A DNA stretch of 64,000 nt from Lentibacillus sp. CBA3610 (GCF_013373365.1 NZ_CP035925.1:3162001-3226000); one strand, 5' to 3'. Positions 29,296-39,022 are shown, numbered from the stretch's first letter. The notes: a model not told the origin generated them from the sequence alone. Translations and numbers: made by a program.

Positions 29296-29407
29296 ATTTT
29301 GGGGAATTTGTCGATTTCTTATTTATTCAAGGAATATTCATAGTCAAAGTGTGCTATGAATGATATTTTTTATTATAATGATATATTGTACGACATTGTA
29401 TCCGGAG

Positions 29408-29905
29408 ATGAAAAGCGTGATATTTTTACGAACATTTTTAGACAGCCTGAAATTGCCGAACAAGAAGGCATTATTCCGATTGAACCGAATCGGAATGGAC
29501 ATCACAGTCGTGTATATGTTTATACTTATGCTGATTGTTGCCATTCCATCATTGACCGGGCAGCTGACCACCGAGGATGGCGCTGGGTCAGCAATGAATC
29601 TGCCTTTTTTTCTGATATACTTTTTTATATTTTATTATTTACCGTTAACGATTATCGTTTTTATATATATTTCGTTTGTTGCATTTATCGGGACAGGCAT
29701 TGCCAAATTATTAAGGCGTAAAATCAAGTTTTCAATCCTTTGGAAGTTGCTTGCGTACACAATAACTGTTCCATCTATACTGTACACACTATTTGCCTTC
29801 TTTGTTTCCATTCCTAATGTCTTTGCAGGTGTATTCATCCTGTATACATTGCTGTTCCTGGTCAAAATAATAACTGTTTTTCCTCAGCGAAAAAAACAAA
29901 AATAG
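29408..29905 (+). CDS. DUF1189-like small membrane protein
   Basis: This protein of about 165 residues has an N-terminal amphipathic segment (IFLRTFLDSLKLPNKKALFR) and four to five membrane spans, similar in outline to DUF1189 proteins; function is unknown. The start is uncertain: ATG 29408 has a GGAG directly before it, while GTG 29417 has the same GGAG at 9 bases, and a longer frame begins at 29360. It lies 12 bases before modA and may be co-transcribed with the molybdate transporter. Confidence 0.65.
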   Translation: MKSVIFLRTFLDSLKLPNKKALFRLNRIGMDITVVYMFILMLIVAIPSLTGQLTTEDGAGSAMNLPFFLIYFFIFYYLPLTIIVFIYISFVAFIGTGIAKLLRRKIKFSILWKLLAYTITVPSILYTLFAFFVSIPNVFAGVFILYTLLFLVKIITVFPQRKKQK

Positions 29906-29917
29906 GAGTTTTTCGTT

Positions 29918-30682
29918 ATGCGGCGGATAATAGCTTTCATGATCATCAGTATACTCTTTCTAACCGGTTGCACAAGTCAGGAGGATTCAGGCGAAACCGT
30001 ACTGCTTGTAGCTGCTGCTTCAAGTTTATCCGATACGCTTTCTGAACTTAAACAGGAATTCGAGTCAGAACATCCTGACACAACATTAGAGTTGAACTAT
30101 GGTGCATCCGGTAAACTTTCTCAGCAAATTTCGCAGGGGGCCCCTGTTGATGTATTCCTTTCTGCTGACCAGGAATGGATGGATCAACTTGCCGATGAAG
30201 ATGTCATTGCAGCGGATACACGAACCGATTTCATTCAAAACAGGCTTGTGGTCATCTCCACTCAGAATACATCTTTTTCAATCAACGAATTGGATGATCT
30301 GCCCACACTTAATACAGATCAAATTACAATTGGTGACCCGGAAAGTGTCCCAGCTGGAAAATACGCCGAGCAAGCACTGCGCAATCTTAATATCTGGGAG
30401 GAAGCAAAAGAGAAATTTGTATACACGGGCAGTGCACAGCAAACACTTACATATGTTGAATCCGGTAATACAGAAGTTGGTATTGTTTATGCCAGTGATT
30501 TGGAACGGTCGGGTTTGGTGAGCGAGCTGTTAACCATAGATGACAACTTGCATGATCCTATCGAATACCCGGCTGCCGTCATTAAATCCAGTCAAGCGAC
30601 AGAGAAGGCTAATGCGTTTATTCAGTTTTTGCAGACGGACGATGCACAGGCCATTTTTGAGAAATACGGATTTTCGACCTAA
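29918..30682 (+). CDS. modA: molybdate ABC transporter substrate-binding lipoprotein
   Basis: This 254-residue protein captures molybdate (or tungstate) outside the membrane. A lipoprotein signal ends in FLTGC at residues 16-20. The mature part begins with the ModA-type VAAASSLSDTLSEL and includes the oxyanion-binding loops NYGASGKLSQQI and GDPESVPAGKYAE. The gene precedes modB by 12 bases and modC closely, forming a compact modABC operon. Confidence 0.92.
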   Translation: MRRIIAFMIISILFLTGCTSQEDSGETVLLVAAASSLSDTLSELKQEFESEHPDTTLELNYGASGKLSQQISQGAPVDVFLSADQEWMDQLADEDVIAADTRTDFIQNRLVVISTQNTSFSINELDDLPTLNTDQITIGDPESVPAGKYAEQALRNLNIWEEAKEKFVYTGSAQQTLTYVESGNTEVGIVYASDLERSGLVSELLTIDDNLHDPIEYPAAVIKSSQATEKANAFIQFLQTDDAQAIFEKYGFST

Positions 30683-30694
30683 AGGGGTATTAAG

Positions 30695-31372
30695 ATGGAC
30701 TTAACACCATTATATTTGTCACTGAGAATTGCCGGGATTGCAACTGTCATTGTCTTCATTACAGGCGTGTTTTTTGCCCGAATCATAACACGCAGCCGGT
30801 TTCCGGGAAAGCGCATTATCGAATCATTATTGATGCTGCCGCTTGTTTTGCCCCCAACAGTTGTCGGATTTGGACTGCTCTATTTATTTGGCAATAACGG
30901 TCCAATTGGAACGTTGCTCTTGGAATGGTTTGATTTTCAAGTTGTCTTTACTTGGATAGGTGCTGTCATCGCTGCTATTGTTGTGGCATTTCCACTGATG
31001 TATCAGAGTGCAGCAGCTTCATTTCAAAAATACGATCGCAATATAGAGAATGCTGCACGAACAATGGGAGCATCCAGATGGCGGATTTTTTGGACAATCT
31101 CTTTCCCGCTTGCATGGCCGGGTTTGCTCGCAGGATTGGTTTTGACTTTTGCCAGAGCGCTTGGTGAATTCGGTGCCACCTTAATGATTGCCGGCTATAT
31201 TCCGAATCAAACGGAAACCATTCCGCTGGCAATTTATTTTGCAGTCGAATCAGGAAATAGGGATGTGGCTTTATTTTGGGTCCTCAGCATTCTGATTATT
31301 GGATTTGCCGCTATTTTATGGCTGAATTGGTGGAGTGGACGAAATATTTTACGTTTCAGAAGTGAGGACTGA
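30695..31372 (+). CDS. modB: molybdate ABC transporter permease
   Basis: This 225-residue permease has about five membrane spans and the EAA-like loop around ENAARTMGASRWRIFWTISFPLAWPGL that docks the ATPase. LPLVLPPTVVGFGLLYLFG is typical of ModB. It sits between modA and modC with short gaps. Confidence 0.94.
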   Translation: MDLTPLYLSLRIAGIATVIVFITGVFFARIITRSRFPGKRIIESLLMLPLVLPPTVVGFGLLYLFGNNGPIGTLLLEWFDFQVVFTWIGAVIAAIVVAFPLMYQSAAASFQKYDRNIENAARTMGASRWRIFWTISFPLAWPGLLAGLVLTFARALGEFGATLMIAGYIPNQTETIPLAIYFAVESGNRDVALFWVLSILIIGFAAILWLNWWSGRNILRFRSED

Positions 31373-31389
31373 CAAGGCGGGGATTGATT

Positions 31390-32007
31390 ATGCTTTTTGT
31401 TGATATACAAAAAAAAATGCCATCATTCTTGTTGGATGTCCATTTTAAGGTCAGCAGTGAAATTGTTGTCCTATTTGGCCCATCAGGTGCCGGTAAAACA
31501 ACCATACTGAATTGTATTGCCGGCCTTAGCCAGCTTGACTCCGGACAAATCTCACTAAATCAGCGGGAATTTCACCCTCATAACAAGAAACCTGTACCAG
31601 CAGCAAAGCGGCATGTTGGTTATGTGTTCCAGGATTATGCGTTATTCCCGCACATGACGGTCGAAAAAAATATCCGATACGGGCTGAAAGATGAGCAATT
31701 ACTGTATCAACTTGTTGAATTGATGGGTATCAACCATTTACTTGATAACTATCCACACCAAATATCCGGTGGCGAAAAACAGCGGGTTGCGCTTGTGCGT
31801 GCATTCGTAACGAAACCGGAAGCACTGTTGCTTGATGAACCTTTTTCATCCCTGGACCAACAGACAAAACAGGAATGCCAGCATGAATTGTTACATCTCC
31901 ATAAAACATGGAATATACCAATGATTTTGGTTACTCATGATGAAGAAGAAGCCAGTAAGCTTGGTGATCGCATTTTGAAAATGGATAAAGGCAAACTTAT
32001 TTTGTAG
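31390..32007 (+). CDS. modC: molybdate ABC transporter ATPase (short form)
   Basis: This 205-residue ATPase has Walker A GPSGAGKTTIL, the Q-loop VFQDYALFPHM, the signature ISGGEKQRVALVRAF, Walker B LLLDEPFSSLD and the H-loop VTHDEEEA. It lacks the C-terminal MOP/TOBE domain of full-length ModC, so molybdate feedback through that domain is absent. The start is ATG 31390, with GGGG 7 bases upstream; the TTG at 31384 is less likely. Specificity is inferred from modA and modB. Confidence 0.88.
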   Translation: MLFVDIQKKMPSFLLDVHFKVSSEIVVLFGPSGAGKTTILNCIAGLSQLDSGQISLNQREFHPHNKKPVPAAKRHVGYVFQDYALFPHMTVEKNIRYGLKDEQLLYQLVELMGINHLLDNYPHQISGGEKQRVALVRAFVTKPEALLLDEPFSSLDQQTKQECQHELLHLHKTWNIPMILVTHDEEEASKLGDRILKMDKGKLIL

Positions 32008-32037
32008 ACCCTTTTCGTAAACTTTGGTGCTTTTTAA

Positions 32038-32500
32038 CCTCGTATTTGATATGACTGCGACATAAGAGCAATGTTGATTTCCGTTCCGGCCAGTCGCGCA
32101 CCTTAGGGCAACGCTTCAGCCTCTTCGGAAGAAAACCGCTACCTCGAAAAAGAAAACCACTTTTTCTTCGTGCGATGCATCGCTGTCTAAGCTTTCTTTG
32201 TCCTGCGGGGTCTTCAGCTGCCCGCTTTCCCGCAGGAGTCGACTGGCCTACACTCCAATCAACACTCTCAAGAGAGGTTTAATTACACGATAAATAAATT
32301 TGATTATAAACCACCAAACAGCGGAGGAAATACGCGGAGACTCCTGCGGGAGGAAAGGCCTCGGTGAGACCCCGGAGCGCGCCAGCGCGAGGAGGCTCAC
32401 CAGCCGCCCGCGGAAAGCGGAGCGTATTTCCGGAGCGGTGTTCCTCCTCTCAACCATTATTTCTCTACGTCACAGTATATGGATTTTGTGGCAACAACAA
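32038..32500. repeat. repeat family 1, locus 2
   Basis: The left arm (about 32090-32240, minus orientation) is degraded, with GCAACGCTTCAGCCTC and CCCGCAGGAGTCGAC. The right arm (32321-32437) has GGAAATACGC paired with GCGTATTTCC, and CTCCTGCGGGA. Terminal sequences are TTTGATATGACTGCGAC on the left and ACGTCACAGTATATGGATTTTG on the right. It lies between modC and rpsR with no gene. Confidence 0.72.
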
Positions 32501-32524
32501 TCTTTGAGAAAACAGCATTTTTGT

Positions 32525-32564
32525 AAAAAGCCCGATTCACACAACAGTGTGGATCGGGCTTTTT
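32525..32564. terminator. terminator downstream of rpsR
   Basis: AAAAAGCCCGATTCACAC pairs with GTGTGGATCGGGCTTTTT with one mismatch. On the minus strand it follows the rpsR stop directly and ends in a T-run; it could also stop transcription coming from modC. Confidence 0.85.
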
Positions 32565-32566
32565 GA

Positions 32567-32797
32567 TTACTCCGCGACAAATGGCAATAATGCCATTTGA
32601 CGGGCACGTTTGATTGCTTTTGTCAGTTTACGCTGATATTTTGCAGAAGTGCCTGTTACACGGCGAGGAAGGATTTTTCCACGCTCGGAGATAAATTTTC
32701 TCAAAAGGTCAACATCTTTATAATCAATGTGTGTAATACCATTTGCTTTAAAGTAACAGACTTTACGACGTCTTGAACGACCGCGACGTGCTGCCAT
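32567..32797 (-). CDS. rpsR: 30S ribosomal protein S18
   Basis: This 76-residue protein forms a heterodimer with S6 in the 30S platform. It is K/R-rich, with [20 protein letters not shown] and the C-terminal [20 protein letters not shown]. It is the last gene of rpsF-ssb-rpsR. Confidence 0.97.
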   Translation of the reverse strand: MAARRGRSRRRKVCYFKANGITHIDYKDVDLLRKFISERGKILPRRVTGTSAKYQRKLTKAIKRARQMALLPFVAE

Positions 32798-32881
32798 GTG
32801 TAAACCCTCCTTTTTTATAAGACAGAAGGATTCAAATTGGTTTTAATTCCATTAGCGGAATTTATTATCCTCTGCTTCTGT

Positions 32882-33352
32882 CTAAAATGGTAAATCATCG
32901 TCTGATATATCAATTGGTTCTCCATTATCTTTGAATGGATTTTCATTCGATTGGTTTTGATTTGTCTGGTTCTGATTTTGGTTCTGGTTTGACTGGAATC
33001 CTGATGTTTGCTGATCTCTGTTTTGTGAAGCTCCCTTTGATTCCAGGAACTGAACACTATCTGCTACCACTTCAGTTACAAAGACGGTATTTCCGTCCCG
33101 CCCTTCAAATGTGCGTGATTGCAGACGGCCGTCCACGCCAATCATGCTGCCTTTTTTCATGTAGGTTGCCAGGTTTTCAGCAGCTCTGCGCCATACGACG
33201 CAATTAATGAAATCGGCATCCCGATTCCCCTGCTGATTGGAAAAAGGGCGATTGACTGCAATTGTGAAATTGGCTACAGCAACGCCATTTGGTGTATAAC
33301 GTAAATCAGGATCCTTCGTTAATCTGCCAACTAATACGACACGATTTAACAT
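32882..33352 (-). CDS. ssb: single-stranded DNA-binding protein
   Basis: This 156-residue protein coats single-stranded DNA. The OB fold (residues 1-105, [19 protein letters not shown]) is followed by an N/Q-rich linker and the acidic DDDLPF tip that docks partner proteins. The ATG at 33352 (GGGAG upstream) gives the standard N-terminus; the longer frame adds three residues. It lies between rpsF and rpsR. Confidence 0.97.
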   Translation of the reverse strand: MLNRVVLVGRLTKDPDLRYTPNGVAVANFTIAVNRPFSNQQGNRDADFINCVVWRRAAENLATYMKKGSMIGVDGRLQSRTFEGRDGNTVFVTEVVADSVQFLESKGASQNRDQQTSGFQSNQNQNQNQTNQNQSNENPFKDNGEPIDISDDDLPF

Positions 33353-33367
33353 CAGAACCACTCCCTA

Positions 33368-33658
33368 TTATTGATCATCTTCCCGAATAGCCATATGACG
33401 GATTATGTCATCGGTAAACTTCGCCTGGCGATCAAATTCATTGATTGCATTTTCATCACCGCTGAAATTAATGACAACATAATAGCCATCACGATAGTCG
33501 TTGATTTCATATGCAAGACGTCGCTTGCCCTTTTCATCAACTTTTTCAATTTCCGCCCCATTATCCGTTAACACGTTGCTGAAACGCTCAATTAAGTTTG
33601 TTTGAGCTTCCTCTTCCATGTCCGGGCGGATGATATACATGATTTCGTATTTCCTCAT
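33368..33658 (-). CDS. rpsF: 30S ribosomal protein S6
   Basis: This 96-residue protein has the S6 fold, [18 protein letters not shown] at the N-terminus and [16 protein letters not shown] in the core. It heads the rpsF-ssb-rpsR operon, with AAAGGAGG upstream, a sigma-A promoter at 33744-33772 and a hairpin-forming leader that could be bound by the S6:S18 complex. Confidence 0.97.
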   Translation of the reverse strand: MRKYEIMYIIRPDMEEEAQTNLIERFSNVLTDNGAEIEKVDEKGKRRLAYEINDYRDGYYVVINFSGDENAINEFDRQAKFTDDIIRHMAIREDDQ

Positions 33659-33685
33659 CCGTTACACCTCCTTTTGGTCTTAGCG

Positions 33686-33707
33686 GCCCTTTTACTGCGA
33701 AAAGAGC
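33686..33707 (-). promoter_or_regulatory. rpsF leader hairpin, possible S6:S18 autoregulatory site
   Basis: On the minus strand GCTCTTTT pairs with AAAAGGGC around a 6-base loop and is followed by CGC, about 30 bases before the rpsF ribosome binding site. A ribosomal-protein leader bound by S6:S18 is known at this place in many bacteria. The match here is by position and hairpin only. Confidence 0.3.
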
Positions 33708-33743
33708 AAGGAGTAATCTTATTTTCATTACTCACAATGGTGT

Positions 33744-33772
33744 ATTATATCAAAACACACCCTGAAAAACAA
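33744..33772 (-). promoter_or_regulatory. sigma-A promoter of rpsF-ssb-rpsR
   Basis: Minus-strand -35 TTGTTT (33767-33772), 17-bp spacer and -10 TATAAT (33744-33749). The leader to the rpsF start would be about 78 bases. Confidence 0.65.
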
Positions 33773-33827
33773 GCATTCGAGAGATCCTGATTTGTTATAT
33801 CAAAAACGACAATCTTTCAGAAAAGAC

Positions 33828-34928
33828 CTAGACATTAAACCTGAAGTGGATAACATCACCGTCTTGAACAATATACTCTTTACCTTCCAGGCGAACGGTG
33901 CCTTTTTCCCGTGCTTTAGGCATTGATCCGGCTTCCATCATATCTTCATAGGAGATCGTTTCCGCTTTGATAAAGCCACGTTCAAAATCGGTATGGATTA
34001 TGCCTGCTGCCTGTGGTGCTTTGATCCCTTTGCGGAATGTCCATGCCCGCACTTCCGGTTCACCTGCTGTAAAGAACGTGCCGAGACCCAATAAGTTGTA
34101 GGAGGCTTTAATTAACTGATCAAGCCCTGACTCTGCAATTCCTGAATCTTGCAGAAACAATTCCTTTTCTTCTAAATCCAATTCAGCAATTTCTTCTTCA
34201 ATTTTAGCACACACAACAATGACTTCAGCATTTTCATTAGCAGCGTATTCTTTTACTTTTTGTATCGCTTCATTTGCTTCCGGATTCCCTACATCTTCTT
34301 CACTTACATTAGCAGCGTATAGTGCAGGTTTACTTGTCAGTAAATGAAGATCCCTTACCAATTTCCATTGTTCATCCGTTAATTCAATTGCCCGAACTGG
34401 TTTTTCTGCCTCAAGCCCTTCTTTTAGTTTTTCAAGCAGATTATATTCTGCCAGGGCTTCTTTCTCCTTCTGCCTGGCCATTTTTTCCACCCGCTGCAGC
34501 CGTTTATTAACAGTTTCCAGATCCGCCAAAATAAGTTCCAGGTTAATCGTTTCAATGTCATCAATTGGATCCACTTTACCTGAAACATGCGTGATATTAT
34601 CATCTCTGAAACAGCGGACTACCTGGACAATGGCATCCACCTGGCGAATATGGGATAAAAACTGATTTCCCAGTCCTTCCCCTTCACTTGCTCCTTTAAC
34701 AATTCCCGCAATATCCGTAAATTCAAATGTTGTTGGAATTGTTTTTTTCGGATTTACTAACTCAGATAATTTATTTAAGCGATTGTCAGGAACTTCCACA
34801 ATCCCCACATTCGGATCAATCGTAGCAAACGGATAGTTCGCTGCCTCAGCACCTGCTTGTGTGATAGCATTAAACAATGTTGATTTGCCAACATTCGGAA
34901 GCCCGACAATTCCTGCTGTCAAAGACAT
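33828..34928 (-). CDS. ychF: YchF/OLA1 family ribosome-associated ATPase
   Basis: This 366-residue P-loop protein of the Obg-related class hydrolyses ATP and associates with ribosomes. The G1 motif is GLPNVGKSTLFNAI and G3 is FTDIAGIVKGAS; a coiled-coil insert and C-terminal TGS domain (EKGTVRLEGKEYIVQDGDVI) follow. The ATG at 34928 has AAGGAG 9 bases upstream and gives the normal length. It lies upstream of rpsF on the same strand, as yyaF does in B. subtilis. Confidence 0.95.
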   Translation of the reverse strand: MSLTAGIVGLPNVGKSTLFNAITQAGAEAANYPFATIDPNVGIVEVPDNRLNKLSELVNPKKTIPTTFEFTDIAGIVKGASEGEGLGNQFLSHIRQVDAIVQVVRCFRDDNITHVSGKVDPIDDIETINLELILADLETVNKRLQRVEKMARQKEKEALAEYNLLEKLKEGLEAEKPVRAIELTDEQWKLVRDLHLLTSKPALYAANVSEEDVGNPEANEAIQKVKEYAANENAEVIVVCAKIEEEIAELDLEEKELFLQDSGIAESGLDQLIKASYNLLGLGTFFTAGEPEVRAWTFRKGIKAPQAAGIIHTDFERGFIKAETISYEDMMEAGSMPKAREKGTVRLEGKEYIVQDGDVIHFRFNV

Positions 34929-35187
34929 GTCAACTTTCACTCCTTAAGGATACCATTCATATGAACGCGTCAGTCATACCAATTATAGATAGTAGAGGCA
35001 CAAATGACAAGCAATCAAAAAGTAAAAATAAGCATTATTAAATGCTTATTTTTACGGATTTACATTGTAAAATTCATTTTTTAGTCCAAATAATGCTTCA
35101 TTAGAAGAATATATAGCCATTAAATAATTTTTGACCAAATTTTCATCCCGTATGTCATGATCAGTAACCCGCCAGAGTACGGCGGCT

Positions 35188-35332
35188 AACTTCCCGTAAA
35201 CGTCCGATTCTGTTCGGGCCTGCACGATGCAGGTCACAGGAGGTGCCCGCACAGGACGCCCGAGGTTTTAGCCTTTGTTCCTTAATATCAGTGGGGAAAA
35301 GCGCCCCACTGATTGTTAGTTTCACTTTACGT
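35188..35332 (-). repeat. repeat family 2, copy a (minus orientation)
   Basis: In minus orientation the element begins GTAAAGTGAAACTAAC, forms ATCAGTGGGG / CCCCACTGAT, continues AAGGAACAAAGGCTAA, and ends with GACCTGCATCGTGCAGG and CCGAACAGAATCGG hairpins. About 37 bases around these last hairpins are identical to copy b at 43421. The element begins within the stop codon of yyzM. No gene is seen in 34929-35326 apart from this element. Confidence 0.72.
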
Positions 35333-35524
35333 CTCAGCCCTGTCAACAACTTTTTTCATTTTTTTCGTGAACTCTTTACGCGGAATCATCACACTATGAT
35401 TGCATCCCTCACATTTTATCCGGATATCCATGCCCATTCGGATAATTTTCCAGCGGTTTTCCCCGCATGGATGCGGTTTTTTCATTTGGACAATATCATT
35501 CAAATTAAATTCTTTATCTGCCAT
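35327..35524 (-). CDS. yyzM: DUF951 family small protein (YyzM)
   Basis: This 65-residue protein has a zinc-ribbon-like pattern: PHPCGENRW and IKCEGCNHSV supply three cysteines, followed by MIPRKEFTKKMKK. DUF951 proteins are conserved in Firmicutes next to ychF; function is unknown. It follows the MscS gene by 14 bases. Its stop codon coincides with the first bases of repeat family 2. Confidence 0.88.
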   Translation of the reverse strand: MADKEFNLNDIVQMKKPHPCGENRWKIIRMGMDIRIKCEGCNHSVMIPRKEFTKKMKKVVDRAET

Positions 35525-35538
35525 ATTCTTTTCCTCCC

Positions 35539-36441
35539 TTACACTTCCCGCTCTGGATCAATTTGCAGTGAATTCGGTTCCTGGTTTCTTGAATACATGA
35601 CAAGACGTGGAGCAGGAATCTGAATGCCTTTTTTGTAAAGAACTTCTTTGATTTCTTTTCGGATTATCCGGGCTCCTGCCCATTGGTAAGATGGTAATGT
35701 TTCGGCAATGATCCGAATGGCATAATGAGATGTTTCCAGCGTTTGCACACCGATTATTTCAGGGTCTTTGACGATTTCCTCATATCGATCCGGCAGTTTC
35801 TTGGCAACATCATCAATAATTTGTTCAGCAGCTAAAACATCATTCTCATACGGCACATTAACATCTACAACAGCAAGCCCATTATGAATCGAATAATTAG
35901 TTACCTGGGTCACACTCCCGTTCGGCAGCACATGCTGTTCACCAGTCCAGCTTTCTATTTTGGTCGTACGCATGCCGATTTCTTCGACGAACCCTTCAAC
36001 ACCGGATGTGCGCACATAATCTCCCACCGAAAATTGATCCTCAAATATGATGAAGAAACCGGAGATAATATCCCGAACCAGATTCTGAGCACCAAAACCG
36101 ATTGCTATTCCGGCCACACCGGCTCCGGCTAACAAACTGCCAATTGGTAAATCAAATGCCTCCTGTAGAATCATCATAAAGGCCATAAAATAGACCGTAT
36201 ATTTCAATGTGTTTTTAATTAATTTCTTTAACGTTACCTCACGTCTTTCCGTAATTCGCAATGGCCCCCGGGATCTGCTTTCAAAGAGCCTGTTAATTAC
36301 CTTGATTCCTATCCGGACAATAATCATGGCAATCAATAGGATCGCGATAGCCTTAAATAAGGCTGTGCCAATTGTAATCCAAAGTTCAGGGCCAGTTACG
36401 TATTCCCATAATTCAATAAACTGGTTGCTTATAGAATCCAC
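35539..36441 (-). CDS. small-conductance mechanosensitive channel (MscS family)
   Basis: This 300-residue channel releases osmolytes upon hypo-osmotic shock. Three transmembrane spans occur near residues 18-40, 70-95 and 98-120, with TM3-like GAGVAGIAIGFGAQNLVRD, followed by the beta domain (FEDQFSVGDYVRTSGVEGFVEEIGMRTTKI) and cytoplasmic vestibule. It is just upstream of yyzM. It fits with the betaine locus as osmotic-downshock protection, though that link is inferred. Confidence 0.92.
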   Translation of the reverse strand: MDSISNQFIELWEYVTGPELWITIGTALFKAIAILLIAMIIVRIGIKVINRLFESRSRGPLRITERREVTLKKLIKNTLKYTVYFMAFMMILQEAFDLPIGSLLAGAGVAGIAIGFGAQNLVRDIISGFFIIFEDQFSVGDYVRTSGVEGFVEEIGMRTTKIESWTGEQHVLPNGSVTQVTNYSIHNGLAVVDVNVPYENDVLAAEQIIDDVAKKLPDRYEEIVKDPEIIGVQTLETSHYAIRIIAETLPSYQWAGARIIRKEIKEVLYKKGIQIPAPRLVMYSRNQEPNSLQIDPEREV

Positions 36442-36511
36442 TCAAAAACCTCCGACATATAATATAAATAAATTTTACAATAACCATCCCATTATGAAAA
36501 GAAAAGAACTA

Positions 36512-37537
36512 TTAAAGCTTCCTGGTAGCCGGCTTATTCCATATTGGAAAGAGAAGTAATCGTGTTAAAACATATAAATTCAGCATGCCATATATTGGAT
36601 AGCTGATATTAATCAGGGTGGAAAAACCAACAGTTGTCAATGGAACCATCGCAAGAATAACAATCGTTGCCAACAGCCAAACAGGGGCGGTCCACCAGCT
36701 TCTGATTCGTGTTACAATGCCTAAAATACCTGATGCAGCAGTTGTGAAAATAGCAAACCATAATAGAATCGACATGAAAATCAGTATTTCTACCGGATAA
36801 TATTGCAATATGGCAAATAATGGTATCTCGTACAATAATAGCTCATCAGCAATTTGAATTAAACTACTGTTATATATAAAGGACAGTACACCCAAAATCA
36901 AACCGCTGCCAATAGACGCGACGTATATTTCCTGTTTTGACTTGACTTTGTTGCCGATTGCACCTAAGACAGCAATGAGCGGCAGGATATTCAGTGCAGT
37001 AAACGGAAAAGCGGCTGTCCAATTGCGTTGATCATGAATATGGGACCACACATTCAACCCCTGATCATTAATGAATAATAATAAAATATATAATAGCCCG
37101 CCCAGCAATAACGGTAAAACAATTTGATTCATCGCGAGCAAACCGTTGATATCTTTCATAAATATGAGAATTAATGCAACAATGATAGCAAGTACGCCCC
37201 ACCAATACGAAATCTCAAATGCTTGTCCGGTCGCACCGCTTCCCGCAATCATGACAACTGTGGTTGTTGTTAAATATAAAAATATCATCACATCATAGAC
37301 GGCTGTCAGTTTTTTCCCCACAATATCACGAAGTACCGGCAAATAGTCAGTTGATTGCTTTTGATAGCTGATGTGCATAATGACATAACATGATATTGAA
37401 AAAAACACAGCAAATAACAAGATGGCAAGTCCACTTTCATGGCCAAAAAATTGCCATAATTCTCTTCCGGAAGCATAACCTGCCCCAATTGTCGTTCCAA
37501 TGATTAAAAACATCCATTGCAGACCCGCTCGAAACAT
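36512..37537 (-). CDS. YkvI-type multi-spanning membrane protein
   Basis: This 341-residue protein has about ten membrane spans, an N-terminal LIIGTTIGAGYASGRELWQFF motif split at a glycine-rich break (as in amino-acid/polyamine/organocation transporters), and no large soluble domain. It resembles YkvI-family proteins; the substrate is unknown. It is divergent from yyaC with 85 bases between the starts. Confidence 0.82.
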   Translation of the reverse strand: MFRAGLQWMFLIIGTTIGAGYASGRELWQFFGHESGLAILLFAVFFSISCYVIMHISYQKQSTDYLPVLRDIVGKKLTAVYDVMIFLYLTTTTVVMIAGSGATGQAFEISYWWGVLAIIVALILIFMKDINGLLAMNQIVLPLLLGGLLYILLLFINDQGLNVWSHIHDQRNWTAAFPFTALNILPLIAVLGAIGNKVKSKQEIYVASIGSGLILGVLSFIYNSSLIQIADELLLYEIPLFAILQYYPVEILIFMSILLWFAIFTTAASGILGIVTRIRSWWTAPVWLLATIVILAMVPLTTVGFSTLINISYPIYGMLNLYVLTRLLLFPIWNKPATRKL

Positions 37538-37622
37538 TGCTTCTCCTCCATTATGTTTATCAACGTATAGTTTTTAAATTTTTTCCGTATACTAATACCA
37601 ATATGTTTGTGGAGGATAAGCT

Positions 37623-38246
37623 ATGAATCTAATGAATCGTTTCATTGCAAAAAAAGAAAAATTAAAAATATACTATTCCGATTCGGATCTGTTGGATAAG
37701 ATGAATGAACGAATCACTTCCTGGCTCCCTGCTGTATCAAAAGAATATGTTATTGTTTGTATTGGAACGGATCGATCAACCGGTGATGCCCTTGGACCTT
37801 TAACCGGCTCTTTTTTATCTGAAATGCAACCAAAACATTTGCACATATATGGGACCTTGCCTAACCCGGTACATGCTACGAATATGGAAGCGTATGTGAA
37901 ACAAATTTATAAACTGCACCGCCATCCATATATCATTGCTGTCGATGCCTCATTGGGTAAAGAAACTTCAGTTGGCCATATTATAACAGATGTTGGATCA
38001 CTCAACCCCGGGGCAGCATTAAATAAAAATCTTCCCTCCATTGGGGACATTCACATTACAGGTGTTGTGAATATCAGCGGATTTATGGAATATTCAATTT
38101 TACAAAATACCAGACTTTCCCTGGTTGTTGATATGGCCAAAAGTATCGCTGCTTTATTGGCAAAAGTTGATCAGCAATTAACCTATGCTGAATCATTTCC
38201 AACTAAACTTAATATGAACAACCAAGAGTATAAAAAAGAAATTTAA
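37623..38246 (+). CDS. yyaC: YyaC family sporulation-associated protein (DUF1256)
   Basis: This 207-residue protein is related to germination protease/hydrogenase maturation-type folds. Key pieces are CIGTDRSTGDALGPLTG, YGTLPNPVHATN and VDASLGKETSVG, followed by GDIHITGVVNISGFME. It is conserved in spore-formers in the origin region and is part of the forespore/mother-cell transcriptome in B. subtilis as far as I recall. GGAGG precedes the ATG. Its presence supports an endospore-forming host. Confidence 0.9.
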   Translation: MNLMNRFIAKKEKLKIYYSDSDLLDKMNERITSWLPAVSKEYVIVCIGTDRSTGDALGPLTGSFLSEMQPKHLHIYGTLPNPVHATNMEAYVKQIYKLHRHPYIIAVDASLGKETSVGHIITDVGSLNPGAALNKNLPSIGDIHITGVVNISGFMEYSILQNTRLSLVVDMAKSIAALLAKVDQQLTYAESFPTKLNMNNQEYKKEI

Positions 38247-38275
38247 AAACTCTACCAGCTGCAGTAGAGTTTTTA
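38244..38275. terminator. bidirectional terminator between yyaC and DUF554 gene
   Basis: TAAAAACTCTAC pairs with GTAGAGTTTTTA around an 8-base loop. It serves yyaC on plus and the convergent DUF554 gene on minus. Confidence 0.85.
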
Positions 38276-38292
38276 ACATGATTTTAATTCAA

Positions 38293-38997
38293 CTAAAATA
38301 ATAAATAGACATAATAGACCAGCCCGACTGTTAAAATCGATGGGAGCAGATTACCTACTCTTATTTGAATGACTTTCAATAAATTGAGACCAATTGCCAT
38401 AATCATTAACCCGCCGACTGCCGTCAATTCAACAATGAGTCCGTTTAAAAATGTCTCAGGTATCCATTGATTAATTTGTGTCGCCAGTAACGCAATCGAC
38501 CCCTGATAAAGAACTACCGGAACAACGGATAGAATAACACCAAACCCTAATGTTGTTGTTAACACAAGAGCAACAAAACCATCGATGACACCTTTCGTAA
38601 TGAGCACTTCATGGTCTCCGCGCAAGCCGCCATCCAATGCGCCGATTACTGACATAGCACCAATCACAAAAACAAGTGATGCTGTTATAAACCCTTGAGA
38701 AACACTTGTATTGTCATTTGCTGTCGTAAACTTCCTGCCGATCCAATCCCCTATCCGATTAAGTCCTTCTTCCAGATGTATAAACTCTCCAATAATAGCA
38801 CCTGTCAATAAACTCAATAAAACGACAATAATGGCTTCTGTTGATAACGCCATCTGTAATCCAATTAAGATAACTGCCAGCCCAATACCATGCATGACGG
38901 TTTCTTTATATCTTTCCGGTATTTTTGTGAAAAATAACCCAATCAGACTTCCCGCTATAATGCAAATGCCATTTACAATTGTTCCGAGTAAAGCCAT
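38293..38997 (-). CDS. DUF554 family membrane protein
   Basis: This 234-residue protein has about six membrane spans and the family start LLGTIVNGICIIAGSLIGLF, with GAMSVIGALDGGLRGDHEVLITKGVIDG in the middle. Members (YdfK/YqgA) have no settled function. It follows the class V aminotransferase gene by 25 bases and is probably co-transcribed with it. Confidence 0.85.
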   Translation of the reverse strand: MALLGTIVNGICIIAGSLIGLFFTKIPERYKETVMHGIGLAVILIGLQMALSTEAIIVVLLSLLTGAIIGEFIHLEEGLNRIGDWIGRKFTTANDNTSVSQGFITASLVFVIGAMSVIGALDGGLRGDHEVLITKGVIDGFVALVLTTTLGFGVILSVVPVVLYQGSIALLATQINQWIPETFLNGLIVELTAVGGLMIMAIGLNLLKVIQIRVGNLLPSILTVGLVYYVYLLF

Positions 38998-39022
38998 AAG
39001 TCATTCCTCGTTTTAACGTATT

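Noticed and set aside
32248..32566. Frames of 69 and 88 codons opposite each other
   Set aside because: Both lie in the repeat arm at locus 2, on both strands, with no support as genes.
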